DNA of 64,000 bases from Epiperipatus broadwayi (Eukaryota > Onychophora > Udeonychophora > Euonychophora > Peripatidae), in contig JAQFVV010000049.1 in assembly GCA_028023455.1 (NCBI GenBank), positions 2,578,036-2,642,035 of the forward strand, written 5' to 3'. Below the pieces are notes generated by a model. That model ran no database searches. It worked only from the letters and a program-made list of their open reading frames with translations, and was not told where the DNA came from. This document shows, one piece after another, positions 11,918-22,523 of this stretch. The position numbers were made by a program, and so were the translations under genes. Positions within the stretch are counted from its first letter, which is position 1; each line of letters starts with the position of its first letter.

Positions 11918-12736
11918 TTAACTTCCCTTTCCATTCCCTGCTCTAAGTTTTTCCATATTCTTATCTATCCTGCTCCATACCATTTCCACAACATAATCTT
12001 TGTCAACTCGTTGGTCTTTATATCTAAATCCCCCCTTATCTTTTCCCAAACCCAACATAAAAACCAATAACCCACTCTCTGTATAATCACTTTGTTTATA
12101 TTTATTCTTCCACAACATCATTACTTGTACCCTTTCTGCTTTCATACATTTATATTCAATTAACTGATGCCTAATATTTTCTATGCCTTCATTACAAAAT
12201 TTGCAGACTAAATCACCCATATTTTTCCATTTACGTGTATATTCCCTTACTGCTAAAGATCCCAAAGAGCCTTAAACTGTAAACTACTTTCCTTGTTATT
12301 ACTATAAATTAACTCACATCCAATATTCTGTTTAATTCTATGTATATCTAAACTCTTTTTACTCTCCATACTAATTTTCTATCTTACCAACTCCTGATTC
12401 TGTATTAATGCATCTATTCTTCTATCCCATTCCTTAACACTATAACACAACAATTCTCTTAACACAATCATTTCATGTTTTGTATAAGTATACTGACATA
12501 AATTCTATATCCAAATCTTCTGCATATTGCTTACCTTTCTCATCCACCTTGTTGCCTACCATTTATTCATAACCCAATCAAATACCATTTTGGCTATTCT
12601 TTTATTATCCATAAACATCTACCAAACACTTTCATTTTACTTTTTGCATCTCTCATATAAAAACTTGACCATCCCATTTTTCCTTATATTGCCTCCTTTG
12701 CTGTTCACACATCTGCATGTAATGCATATCTTACTA
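11918..12736 (-). pseudogene. LINE C-terminal domain with Cys/His motif
   Basis: This is the 3' part of the LINE after the insertion. The longest intact piece (12265-11918, 115 codons) contains 'CKFCNEGIENIRHQLIEYKC', a Cys-x2-Cys...His...Cys arrangement found at the C terminus of many LINE proteins and thought to bind nucleic acid. Upstream, 'VRYALHADV' and a KxSVW-like stretch match the region between the RT and this zinc-type motif. Stops and frameshifts break the rest. A diverged second copy of the same region lies at 58.74-59.53 kb. Confidence 0.8.
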
Positions 12737-12748
12737 CTTCTCTTTGTA
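12737..12748. repeat. Target-site duplication of the HHR-repeat insertion (left)
   Basis: 'cttctctttgta' is repeated exactly at 13657-13668. Keeping one copy and removing 12749-13656 restores the LINE reading frame across the RT/C-terminal junction. Confidence 0.9.
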
Positions 12749-12850
12749 ATATATAGGGTATATGAGCACAGACTTTCACATGACTCACCACTCTCCACTC
12801 TATCTTATAACACTGATACACTTGAACACATATATGTCGAAAAGATAAAT

Positions 12851-12906
12851 AATCACCAATATATGTATTTCATGCTAAACCAGCAATCATCAGTTGGTCC
12901 AGATTA
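12851..12906 (-). ncRNA. Hammerhead ribozyme motif (type I), best-preserved copy
   Basis: On the minus strand TAATCT, bulge GGA and CCAA form one side of stem I. The intact core CTGATGA follows (12893-12887). Stem II is TGCT/AGCA around GGTTT with a T-T closing mismatch. The intact GAAA box is at 12871-12868. A very short helix III sits in ATACATAT, then A as the cleavage-site base (NUH = AUA), then TTGG-TGATT as the other side of stem I. TTGG pairs with CCAA, and TGATT pairs with most of TAATCT beyond the GGA bulge. Stems II and III closed and stem I open define a type I hammerhead. Very short helix III is known from newt satellite and Penelope-type hammerheads, which cleave better as dimers. 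Confidence 0.82.
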
Positions 12907-13320
12907 CCATCTCTACACATATATGTTATAAGTGCTCAGATATATATTAAGATAACCAATCTTCATACTTAAATGGACAGGCTTCAATCTACTCCACACT
13001 CCAACTCTTCAACTGTCCATCCAATTGAAAATCTGATGATGGAATGCTCAAAGGCCAACCTGAGGCTGAGATTCTTGTTACACCCATGTTGACCTAAAGT
13101 CAATCTGACCCCTCATGTACAGGACATAATCCATTTAATACATACACAAGGGATGGGCAGACATCTCTACTATGTAATAACTGGAACACAGGCTTATTAT
13201 ATACCTGTGTCTATATATGTAATACATAGGGTATATGAGCACAGACTTTCACATGACCCACCAGTCTCCACTCTATCTCATAACACCGTACATGTGAACA
13301 CATATATGTCGAAAAGATAA

Positions 13321-13378
13321 ATGATCACCAATATATGTATTTCATGCTAAACCAGCAATCATTAGTTGGTCCAGATTA
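13321..13378 (-). ncRNA. Hammerhead ribozyme motif (type I), one core change
   Basis: It has the same layout as 12851-12906, in the second partial unit. The core reads CTAATGA (G5 to A), while the GAAA box and the CCAA/TTGG stem are kept. It is probably inactive because of the core change. Confidence 0.7.
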
Positions 13379-13472
13379 CCATTTCTACACATATATGCTA
13401 TAAGTGTCCATTAATTAAAGTATGAAAATTGGTTATCTTAATATATATCTGAGCACTGGTTTAGCATGAAAA

Positions 13473-13516
13473 CTGATGATTGCTGGTTTAGCATGAAATA
13501 CATATATTGGTGATTA
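13473..13516 (+). ncRNA. Hammerhead core without its upstream stem I strand
   Basis: CTGATGA (13473-13479), stem II and GAAA (13495-13498) are intact and are followed by ATACATAT-A-TTGG-TGATTAT. The expected GGA-CCAA strand upstream is replaced by 'gtttagcatgaaaa', a duplicated stem II end. An inversion or duplication junction has fallen inside the ribozyme. Confidence 0.7.
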
Positions 13517-13656
13517 TTTATCTTTTCAACATGTGTTCAAGTGTATCAGTGTTATGAGATAGTGTGGAGAGTGGTGGGTCATGTGAAAGTCTGTGCTCAT
13601 ATACCCTATATATTACATATATAGACGCAGGTACATAATAAGCCTGTGTTTCAGTT

Positions 13657-15540
13657 CTTCTCTTTGTATTTTTTTAAAGTAATCTAATACCCCTTTATTA
13701 ATACATAATGCATCATTACCATATGTTAACTCTGCTATTGCCACTCCCTTCCATATAATTCTAACTACATCATATTTATTATATGAGAACACTCTTAATT
13801 TTTTTATCAAACCCTTTCTTTTCTTTGCTTCATTTATCAATTTTTTTTCTTCCATTCATCCAAGCAATTTCTCTGAATATTTAAGACAATTCCCAAATAG
13901 TTATATTTATTCACCACACTTAACTTTATATTCTCAATTAAAAATTCTTTGTCTTCTCTTTCCCCAGTATTAATCATCAATACATTTGACTTTTCTTCAC
14001 TAAATTAAATCCTTATCTCTTTACCCACCTTTGCACATGTCCTCAGCATAACTTCCATATTTTCCCTTCTTTCTGCACACAAAAAGACATCAACCACAAA
14101 TAAAAAAGCCAACAATGTATATACTGACTTGCCACCTATTAATAGTATCTCTACTCCTCTTCCTTGTATTTATATTGCTCTCTCCATTTCTCTCAAATAC
14201 AACAAAAGCAAAATAGGTGACATAGGGCATCCTTGCCTTAGTTACACCCCATTTTTAACTTTTTAACTGATTCTATATTCCCTAATTGATACATATAAAA
14301 ATTATTTTCATGTAATTTCTTAATAATATCCACTAAAGATCCATCCATTCCCAAATTTACTAAACTTACCCACAATCTATTTCTATTCACTCTATCATAC
14401 ACCTTTTCTATATCTATAAAAACCATATATAACTGTCTATCTGTATTCCTATGCATATTAATAAGTTGTGTAACTACAAATAAACTATCTCCTATATGCC
14501 TATCTGATCGAAAACCTCCTTGCATTCTCCCACTATATATTATTTTCTTTCATCCATTTTGCAACACTTTCAGCCACCATATATGAGAAAACTTTATATA
14601 GCTCTGATGTTACCACTATCGGTCTTTAATTGTTCAATTTTCTATGATCCTTACCTTTCCTTTAAATAGTATCGTTACTCTTGTATTACTCCAGCTACCT
14701 GAAAAATCTCTCTTCTGTGTATCATATTAAAACATAATAGTTGTAATTTTGCCCTATGCCCTAAAATCATTATCATCTTTGTTGCTTATCCATTCAAACT
14801 TTTTGCCATTTCACTTTTCAACTTCTTCCCTGTCTCATTCACTTTATTTTCTGTAAATCTAATTTTCTCATTACTATATGATTTCACGTTTGCTATCACT
14901 CTGTACTTTACATGTAACATCTTTTCTATATCCATTACATACTTATTTAAGATTAACTCTAATTCTGCTCTAGAGCTACACTCTATTCCCTCATCATCTA
15001 GTAATACTATTTCTCTCTCCCCTACATTTTTTCTTTTAATGTATTTCCAAAATTTTTTACTATCTTCTCTTCCACTTTTTATTAATATCCTCCAATAATT
15101 TACTATTCAATTTCATTTTCTATCTCTAATTATATATTTTAGCCAACCTTTTTTTTCTAAGTACTTTTCCCATTTAGAATTAATATCTTTTTCACTTTCT
15201 TTGTTCTTAATAACACACTCATACTTTTCCTCTCTCTTGTACATGTTTATTAGCTCTCACTTTCTTACTACTTTTATCCTTTTGAATATTCTTACCTAAA
15301 AGCCTATTTGCCACTTTTTCTATTTTATCACACCAGTTCTTATACTCACCCCCAACCAACTCTTCCATGGTTCCTTCAACTTTTATTTTATACTCTTCTA
15401 ACTTATTCTTATCATTCACTTTCCATTCCTGTCTTTCACTGTTCTTTCTATTTTTATTAGTATTTTCCATCATATTACTAATCATTTCTATTATAAAGAA
15501 GTTGTAATCATTATTACATACTCTATCTTCATTATCAAAC
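13657..15540 (-). pseudogene. LINE linker and reverse transcriptase domain
   Basis: The Lys/Glu-rich linker (15542-14900, minus) leads into the RT. 'GGFRSDRHIGDSLFVV' and 'FIDIEKVYDRVN' (14380-14525) are the GGFRxxR and FxDxEKAYDRV blocks, with the first catalytic Asp retained. Around 14075-14160 'LLAFLFVVDVFLCAE' corresponds to the L-F-A-D-D block, so the catalytic D-D pair is damaged. 'GVLDYFKKIQRE' (13657-13700) is the LExIQR block that precedes the C-terminal domain. It is interrupted there by the HHR-repeat insertion. Removing that insertion and one 12 bp duplicate restores the frame as 'FKKIQREVVRYALHADV'. Confidence 0.85.
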
Positions 15541-16160
15541 AACTTAATTTTTCATACTTTATTCATTCCCTTTTTCTCTACTAATACATAATCTATTGTG
15601 TGAAATATATTATTTCTAGACCATGTGTATTGTTCCTCATAAATATTTGATAAATTTTCAATACTCAAATTCACTCTCTGACAAAAATTCTTCAAAAGCT
15701 GTCCATTTTTATTACCTACATCATCAATTTTTTTCAATATGCCCATTTATATCCCTTATAACCATTATTCTCTTACTCTTTTCTTTGAAACTCTGTATAT
15801 CCTTAACTAGACATTCATATATGCTACTGTCCCACTCCATTATAGTTTGACTATCTCTAGCAGCTATAACTATTATAACCATCATCCATTCTTGTCTTTC
15901 TAACCTTATTTCAAACCACAAATGTTCTTAGCATTTAACAGTATTTAATTATTTTTTTTTTACATAACTCCTATACCACTACCCCATTTTTCTTTTCTAT
16001 TTATACCCTTCCATACCAAGTCTTCCAGAATAGGTTCTTCTTCTTCTCTTAGATGTATTTCCATTACTGTACATGCCTCAAGCTCTTTATTTTTAATTGC
16101 TTTGTTTAACTTCAGCCACTTTTCTGGTCTCTTACCACATTGTATATTCAAAACCCAATT
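15540..16160 (-). pseudogene. LINE AP-endonuclease domain
   Basis: Fragments of an apurinic-type endonuclease, which nicks target DNA to prime reverse transcription, read in order on the minus strand. 'MEIHLREEEEPILEDLVW' is the counterpart of the TETHL...W block and retains the catalytic Glu. 'KWGSGIGVM' matches the GGIGV block. 'RIMVIRDINGHIEKN' is the counterpart of VxGDFNxH with GDF changed to RDI. 'NGQLLKNFCQRVNLSIENL' and 'YTWSRNNIFHTIDYVLV' match the NGxxLxxFC...TW...S-IDYVLV block. The domain is split over several frames. It lies between the esterase-like region and the RT, as in CR1/L2 and Jockey-type LINEs. Confidence 0.82.
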
Positions 16161-16438
16161 TTAACAATTTATTCTTTCCTAACTACTCTTTTATAAATTC
16201 TTTTGACTTTTTTTTCTCCAGTACATTTATGAATAACTTTCTTACTATTAATTTTACAGACCCATTCCATCTCCACATCTACATTTATATCGAAATCAGC
16301 TACCCTTTGATTATTTTTTACATCCTGTCTATTCTTCTTTCTGATAACACTGCCACTTAAAAACACACTCCCTTTATAAGTTTCCCAAACTATATTCTTT
16401 ATAAATCAAACTTCCTAAAACTTCATTTCCTTGTTTTT

Positions 16439-17187
16439 CTACGTGCAATCCATGTTTACTATATAAATCCCTCTATCCAATAAAAAAAATCCCACACAAT
16501 CCTCAAACATGACACCATTTCTCTCATGCAATTTTTTCAATCTCTCATTTACAGAATATGCCCTATCTAACATATATCTCTTATCAAATCTTGGTAATAA
16601 TCCAACTATTCCCACTCTTCCTTTAATTTTACTCAAATTCCTAATCAATTCTATGTACTCACCCATTACTCTCTCTGATGGGTTCTGACAAATTATGAGT
16701 CCCTACCATAACATACACATTTCTACTTTCTTACTTTGCTCCAGGCAAACATACTCTTATATACCTGTTTTTATTTTCTCTTGCAATTATAACTCCACAT
16801 GCTCTAATTAATAAATCTTCTATCAATAGTGTCTCATAGTCTACTCTCTCTGCTTCATCCGTAACATTCTCTACCACCTTTTGGACTTCCTTATCTACTT
16901 CTTTCTAATCATTACTACTCAATAATTCCTTCAACTGCTCACACTTTGTCTCTAATGATTTTAATTTGGCTTGTACACCCATTATCTCTTCCTCTATCTT
17001 AATTATTCTTTGGCTAACCATCTCCATATCACTCTTATTTTTTTCCACCCATATCTCCTGTCACTCCATTACAACCATACCCTATCCTATCTTTCTCACA
17101 TTTTGCTCCATTTTTTCTGACTTTCTCTTTAAACTATCTACACTTAGAAACCACTTTTTCATCGCTTTTATCACATTTATACACTAG
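16439..17187 (-). pseudogene. LINE ORF1-like region: coiled coil plus SGNH/GDSL-esterase-like domain
   Basis: On the minus strand the sequence begins with a charged, heptad-like stretch (about 17187-16880, for example 'VQAKLKSLETKCEQLKELL'). It is followed by 'RYIRVCLPGAK' (16736-16775), 'NVYVMVGTHNL' (about 16690-16725), 'GEYIELIRNLSK' and 'VGIVGLLPRFD' (about 16580-16680), and 'VMFEDCVGFFLLDRGIYIVN' (about 16450-16510). These match the RVCLPGA, VxVHVGTNDL, GLLPR and C-terminal His-block landmarks of esterase-like domains in CR1/L2-type ORFs. The block I serine region reads 'IEDLLIRACG' rather than GDS, the GTND block reads GTHN, and the C-terminal histidine is missing, so the catalytic residues are gone. 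A frameshift separates the GTHN and LLPR parts. Confidence 0.75.
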
Positions 17188-17189
17188 CA

Positions 17190-17368
17190 AACTCACCACA
17201 CAGTAGTTCCACCCAGTGTAAGCTTTATTAATCAATGGATGCAAAAAGGTTGTGCATAAAATCCCTATCTAGCACCTACCTATCTAATATCCAGATAGTG
17301 AGTTTATGCACAAATTTTCTTGCATCCATTGCACTGAGTGGCATTACTGTAAGGAGAGTTTTCTGAAG
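17190..17368. repeat. Palindromic copy of repeat D
   Basis: 'cagtagttccacccagtg' and 'aatggatgcaaaaaggttgt' on the left return inverted on the right as 'acaaattttcttgcatccat' and 'cactgagtggcattactgta', centred near 17275. The right half matches repeat D at 31290-31365 ('cactgagtggcactactgta'). It abuts the 5' limit of the large LINE. Confidence 0.65.
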
Positions 17369-20300
17369 TGGGGAATAGAAAGAGAAGATAAGATGGGTAA
17401 TAAGTTTCTTTGGGCATTATGGCTGAGAGATTTCTGATTCCGAAAAAGAAGTCACAGCACATTGCATTGCATACAGTTATTAACAGCTTGTGTAAGCATG
17501 GTAAATGATGATCATGTGATGTATTCATATTTTTATCGGAAGAATAAGCCAAAGAGACTGGCTTGGAAAAAGAAGTGCCATAAAATAATTTGACATATAT
17601 AAACAAATATATAAATAGATATTCTGTTTTTAATTAAAAGACATTCTGGCAAAAATAATTTTTAATTTTCCTTTTTTTTTCAGAAAATTTAATTTGCACC
17701 TGTCTATAATTTATAATGCTATTAGCTATTGATAAAAGTCACTAGTAAAAAAAAACAGTGTTAGAAATATATATTACTATGTCAAACAATGTAAGAAAAT
17801 AACAATTACTGTAATCACATACATCTGTGTAATATATTTCACCAATTTATTACCAGATCAAAAATTTTATGATAGACCTATTGTATAAACTAGATTTTAA
17901 TCAGAACCTTAGTGTTCAACAAACCTTTAAATAAATAATAAATTTATTAAATACAGAATCTGATCATTATATTATTTTATATCTTAGTTAAATAATAAGC
18001 TAATAGATGACACTTAAATGCTCTCATTTATAACAATAAGGATGTAACTTTATGTTTTTTATTTACTGATGAATTCCAACTGCTCATTTTAATTGCATCT
18101 GATGCTCTAGAGCAGTGATAGATTAGTGGAATCTAGGGCTCAAGGTTCATGAATCTCAGCTCAATTTTTTCACTTCTGGTATTCAAATTTTCAAAAAATC
18201 CATCGTTTTTTTTTTTTACTGCACCTAATAAGAATAGAATATGTTTCTACCAAAATGCCATTTCTAGAGTAATTTTAATCATAAAGTTTATAGTACTATG
18301 TCTAATTAATGGTGTATATTATATATAGATATGATTAAATTATTTACTACACTAACATATTATATATAGATTAAAGTATTAGAAATTGACTGGGATGGAA
18401 AAATACAAAGTAGTTACCTATAAAATGAGATATAAGTCTAATTCTAAAGAATTAAAGAATTAATAGTACTATATTCCTGTTTTAGTTTTAATTATTTCCT
18501 TCTAATTCTTTTAATCTGTCATTAAATTTTTTTTACGAGTAATAACTGATTTTGAAATAGTACAGTTTTGAAGACTGTGTAGTGCAAATTTGTCAATATA
18601 TACTCACAGACTATAATAGCATTATAGTGCAACAGTAGGACATTCATTTGTCAAATATGTACCTTAGATTTAAATACAGACTGGTAAACATGAAATTTAT
18701 TTCAGGCTTTAAATAGGATTAGGCATTTTCTTTTTGGTATCTATTTCACATCCAACACATAAACATCTATTATTGGTTAACAAATGGACATCTGGATATA
18801 TTTAGCTAAAGGTTAGAACAAGGACAAAATATCACTGAAATTATAATCGTCTGACACTTTATAAGCCTGGTGAATGATGCCCTTTCTTCAATTATTCTTC
18901 AATTAAGAGTGTTGGCAGAAATCTTTGTTCTATGATAGATTATTTAAAGTCTGCTTTTCATACATATTTAATTACTACCAGTAATAATTTACCAAATAAA
19001 ATACAAAATACTTTTCTATTATCTTATATATAGATTTACACTGATAGGAATAAGTTGCAATAAGCATCTCTCATTATTATTGTTATTTGACCATTTTAAA
19101 AATAATAATGGATTTTGAAGTAATATATTTTTGATACCATATTGTATAAACCTGGAAATACATAATATAATATCATTATTTTATTATATAGATAAAAAGG
19201 TGGTAGCACTATAGAATAAGAAGTGATATTAGTTTCATAAGCCCTTGAGAAGAAATATCAGATATGATTGCTAATGTTTCAAGATTGATAATCATAAGAC
19301 TTAAGATAAAAGAATGCAATTCTGATATCCACTGTAGTGTAAATTGATACATATTCAAACAATTAAAGAATATTATAAAGATTTACAGTCAAAAATTATA
19401 AAATCACAGAAGTAATATTTAAACTGAAGAAGTCAATATATATCTGATTACTTCAGTGACTATCAAAACTATATATTGTGAGCCTCCAAAGAAAATGTAT
19501 AATAGAGCTGCTATTTCAGACTTTGAGTTGTAATTTAAATTTATGCTTCAGAGCATGATACCATGAATAAAAAATTCAAAATAAGTCTTAGAAAGCAAGT
19601 TATAAATCATATGCTATTGTTTACAATTTTTCAATTGTTGGTATTCATTAATTGTATCTAAGGATTACAAAAAAAAAAGAGATTATCTTCCAATTTATGT
19701 CTTCAGTTTTAAAATATGGTGATAAATCTATCATGATTTGGATACCATGATATTTCCAGATATAATCATAACTTTACATGATCAATGGATCTGCAGAATT
19801 ATTTAAGCAAATTGGGGGAAATCAAGGAATCAGAGAAGGTTAGAAATATAATAAATAAAATCAAAACAATTGGAATAATATAGACATATGGAGAAAAAAA
19901 ATTCAGGAAAGATTATGAAACAAATATTAAAATGGACTTTATAAGGAAAAAGAGGGAAAGAATGTCCCTAAAGAAACTAGTGAGAAGGAATAGATATAGA
20001 AATTAGAAAAGAAAATTTGCTGGCAAACAGAAAGATATAATGAGAGGAAATAAGAAAATGTCAAAAAGCATTTTAGACCAGTAAGAAGAAATATGGATCA
20101 CGTGATGATCAAGTGGTATGATAAAAAAATAAGTTGATTTCTGAAAGTAAACATTGCTTTCACACAATACCATTAATTTTCAAGATAATAATGTTCCAAT
20201 TTATTCAGTCTATATCATCAAACTGTTTGGGAAACACTAGTTGATGTTGTACATTTCCTCCAAAATTCTTGATTTTAATTAACTCACTGGAAGCAATGCT

Positions 20301-21390
20301 TGAATGAGTGAAAGATTAATTTTGTTCATTGGAAGTCTCAGAGAACCTGGGTATCTTCTATATAATATTTGTCTAGACACTGTTCAAACATTTTATAATG
20401 CTAGCCCATATATATTTAATATACTTTATGTATGTGGTTTGATCAATTAAAGTAGTTTCAATTTTAAAATAAGTTTTATTAAGCAATATTGTTATGAAAT
20501 CTTAGAATTAATTTAATTTCTCTTCCATTTAAAGTACAGTACAATAAACAATGTAAAAAATAAATAAATAAATAAATTATTAATTTATCTGACAGAACTT
20601 TTTTTTTTAACCAAAGATTTTTCTTTCTTAAACAAATAACTATCGGAATAAATTATAAACAATAATAAAAAAGAAAGGTATTTATCAAACTGAAGATAAC
20701 TATTAAAAAATATTTGTCTATTGATTTCTAAAGAATACAATAAGGAAATTGCAACTGGATTAAAAAATAAAATCTATCAGTTACTTTACAAAACGAATGA
20801 CATGATTATTTATGTTTAATTCAGTACAAATAATTTAAAATATTGATTAAAATTACATAAGGAATGTTTATTGCATATAGAACAAGTTTCTATTTATTTA
20901 TTTTTTTTAAATATAAAGCCGATTGTTTAGAGTGTATATATGAATGCCTATTACTTTTCTCCTTCTACATTATTTTCAGATTCATAATATTGTTTCATCT
21001 ATTTGTATTTAAAGATTACGTTTTTCAGCACTCTTTTTGTTTTAAACTCGTTCGTAAAAGCTTGTGGCGATAATATAATTACTGTATTTTAAATTATGTG
21101 ACGTTGATATCATATTTTTTATATGGAAGTAAAACATGGACACCCCATTATTGTATTACAAAAATGCTACTTTTCCAATTTATATATGGTCTATAAGATT
21201 CTATAAATATGAAGACAAGAACATAAGATCAATCAGTAGGTTCTTTATCTGATAAATACAATAATATTGAATCCAGTATTTCAAGAGCACATTTTCATTG
21301 GGATGAGCATGTGAATAAAAAGGAATAATAATAGATTTCATAAGAATGTATTTTACCACTAAACATCACATGATCACCACTTTTTATACT
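17369..21390. other. AT-rich DNA without recognisable gene
   Basis: No gene or RNA was recognised. The segment 17369-17590 has somewhat higher GC but only short broken frames. A possible tRNA-like scrap ('gtgcaacagtaggacattc' ... 'cttagatttaaatacaga') lies near 18628-18680. The A-rich stretch 19790-20110 gives broken Lys/Glu-rich frames on the plus strand that could be an eroded LINE linker but match no motif. Confidence 0.5.
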
Positions 21391-21604
21391 GGAGGGTTGC
21401 ATTAGATCCTAAGATCTAGGCACAGTGCTCTTAGATCCAAGGCTCCTCACTGACGAAAGCCACAAGCTGGAAACTAGTCTTGGAATATTGGATGAGTAAA
21501 TGCTTGATGGGAATTTTATGCATACACCTTCTTGCTTTCATTGATTACTCTGACTTGCATTGAGTAATGCTATTGAAACTCCTCTAGGTAAGAATGTATT
21601 TTAT
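21391..21604 (+). repeat. Repeat D, copy at 21.4 kb
   Basis: 'gggttgcattagatcctaag', 'gctcctcactgacgaaagcc' and 'ggaaactagtcttggaatat' match 31.19-31.31 kb almost throughout. A weaker match continues to 'tgcattgagtaatgct'. No protein is encoded and no box B was found, so the class is unknown. Confidence 0.75.
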
Positions 21605-22384
21605 CATGAACTAATTTACATTGTGCAGATTATTTCAAAGTCATTCTAAAATGGTTCAATAGTATCTTTTTTCATTTGGAAAATATGACTAAAAATGAAA
21701 ATATAAAACTCACCATTAACTCTAATAGTTTTTTTCACTATTTTATTGATTTTATGCCTTTTCTAAAGTTTAAATGGACATATTCATTTAGCAGTGATTA
21801 TTAAAATTAATGATAAGAAAGATGGATTTCAATGCTAAATGTTCCTCAATTGATTCTCAGTAGGAAAGCCACATTTATTTGCTAATGGTTATTACTGATA
21901 ATGATGAGAGAGACAGGTTTAAAGTCTAAATGTTAGTAAATCGGCTTTCAGCTGAATAAAGTAAAAATATTAATAATCTCATTTTGATCAATGGAATAGA
22001 ATGATTAAAAATATAATATAATCTGAATATATGAATCATAAGTTTATTATAAATTACATCATATATATTGAAATATATCAAAGAACTAAGTTGGAAACAA
22101 AGGCAATATGCAAGCTTATTCTATAATAAGAATTAAGAAGCCAGAATAAAACAGTTCACAGTACTTAAAAATGCAATGCAAAAAGTAAAAACAGAAACAG
22201 TGTAAAATGTAATATTTTCTGTATTATTTTATTAATGGCATGACAGTATTAGGAGTATAACTATCACACATACCAGAGGATTTAAACATTTCCGTATTCA
22301 CTAGCAAAAAAGTCACTGATTTCAAAGTTAAAATACTAACTAGGGTAAAAAAATATAAAAATCTATAACAACTAAAATAAAAAA
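21605..22384. other. AT-rich DNA without recognisable gene
   Basis: Nothing supported on either strand. Confidence 0.55.
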
Positions 22385-22515
22385 ATAGATGGAACTTTAA
22401 TGCTTAGGAGTTTATAAAAAGTTTGGTACCAGGACTCTGAGTGCTAGAATCAATCCTGGGATATCCCGATCCTAAATCAGATGCTCTATCAACTGTGCCA
22501 AAACATGTAGAGTAA
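22385..22515 (-). mobile_element. SINE-B, tRNA-derived
   Basis: On the minus strand the head reads 'ttggcacagttgatagagc' (A-box-like), then 'ggatcgggatatcccagg' and 'attgattctagcactcag' (box-B-like), then a tail ending in 'ctcctaagcattaaag'. Related copies lie at 60.32 and 61.57 kb, plus a weaker one at 11.5 kb. A pol III-transcribed SINE head explains this better than a tRNA gene, since the acceptor stem is absent and the sequence is dispersed. Confidence 0.7.
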
Positions 22516-22523
22516 ACAATTAA

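Larger units (their letters stand above)
12749..13656. mobile_element. HHR repeat, copy c: 908 bp insertion into the LINE, direct plus inverted units
   Basis: It is flanked by perfect 12 bp duplications 'cttctctttgta' at 12737-12748 and 13657-13668. A first unit (minus) starts at 'tagggtatatgagcacag' (12754). The same end recurs at 13227, a period of 473 bp, and starts a second, partial minus unit. An inverted partial unit then runs to 'gtgctcatataccctata' and 'acgcaggtacataataagcc'. Three hammerhead-type cores lie inside. In this subfamily the box B reads 'gctcatataccc', weaker than in copies b and e. The insertion postdates the LINE. Confidence 0.9.
11832..17187 (-). mobile_element. CR1/L2-like LINE, nearly full length, dead, interrupted by an insertion
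   Basis: Reading the minus strand from 17187 downward, the order is coiled-coil region, SGNH-esterase-like domain, AP endonuclease, linker, reverse transcriptase and a C-terminal Cys/His domain. The 3' end lies near 11832 in short repeats of the 'catcacatcatcacatc' type, as expected of LINEs with microsatellite-like tails. The element would span about 4.4 kb without the 908 bp insertion at 12749-13656. Frameshifts and stops are frequent. A 5'-truncated relative lies at 58.74-59.53 kb. The esterase placed ahead of EN/RT is characteristic of the CR1/L2 group. Clade placement is by motif only. Confidence 0.88.

Noticed and set aside
12527-12931. The longest open frame, 134 codons on plus
   Set aside because: It runs antisense through the LINE C-terminal region and into the HHR-repeat insertion, crossing the insertion boundary at 12748/12749. 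Its sequence is low-complexity Leu/Ile/Tyr.
19790-20110. Lys/Glu-rich broken frames on plus
   Set aside because: A-rich DNA gives such frames by chance. No RT, EN or other motif was found.
22430-22500. A tRNA gene on minus
   Set aside because: A- and B-box-like parts are present, but the acceptor stem does not close and the same sequence with a common tail recurs at 60.3 kb. It is a SINE head.
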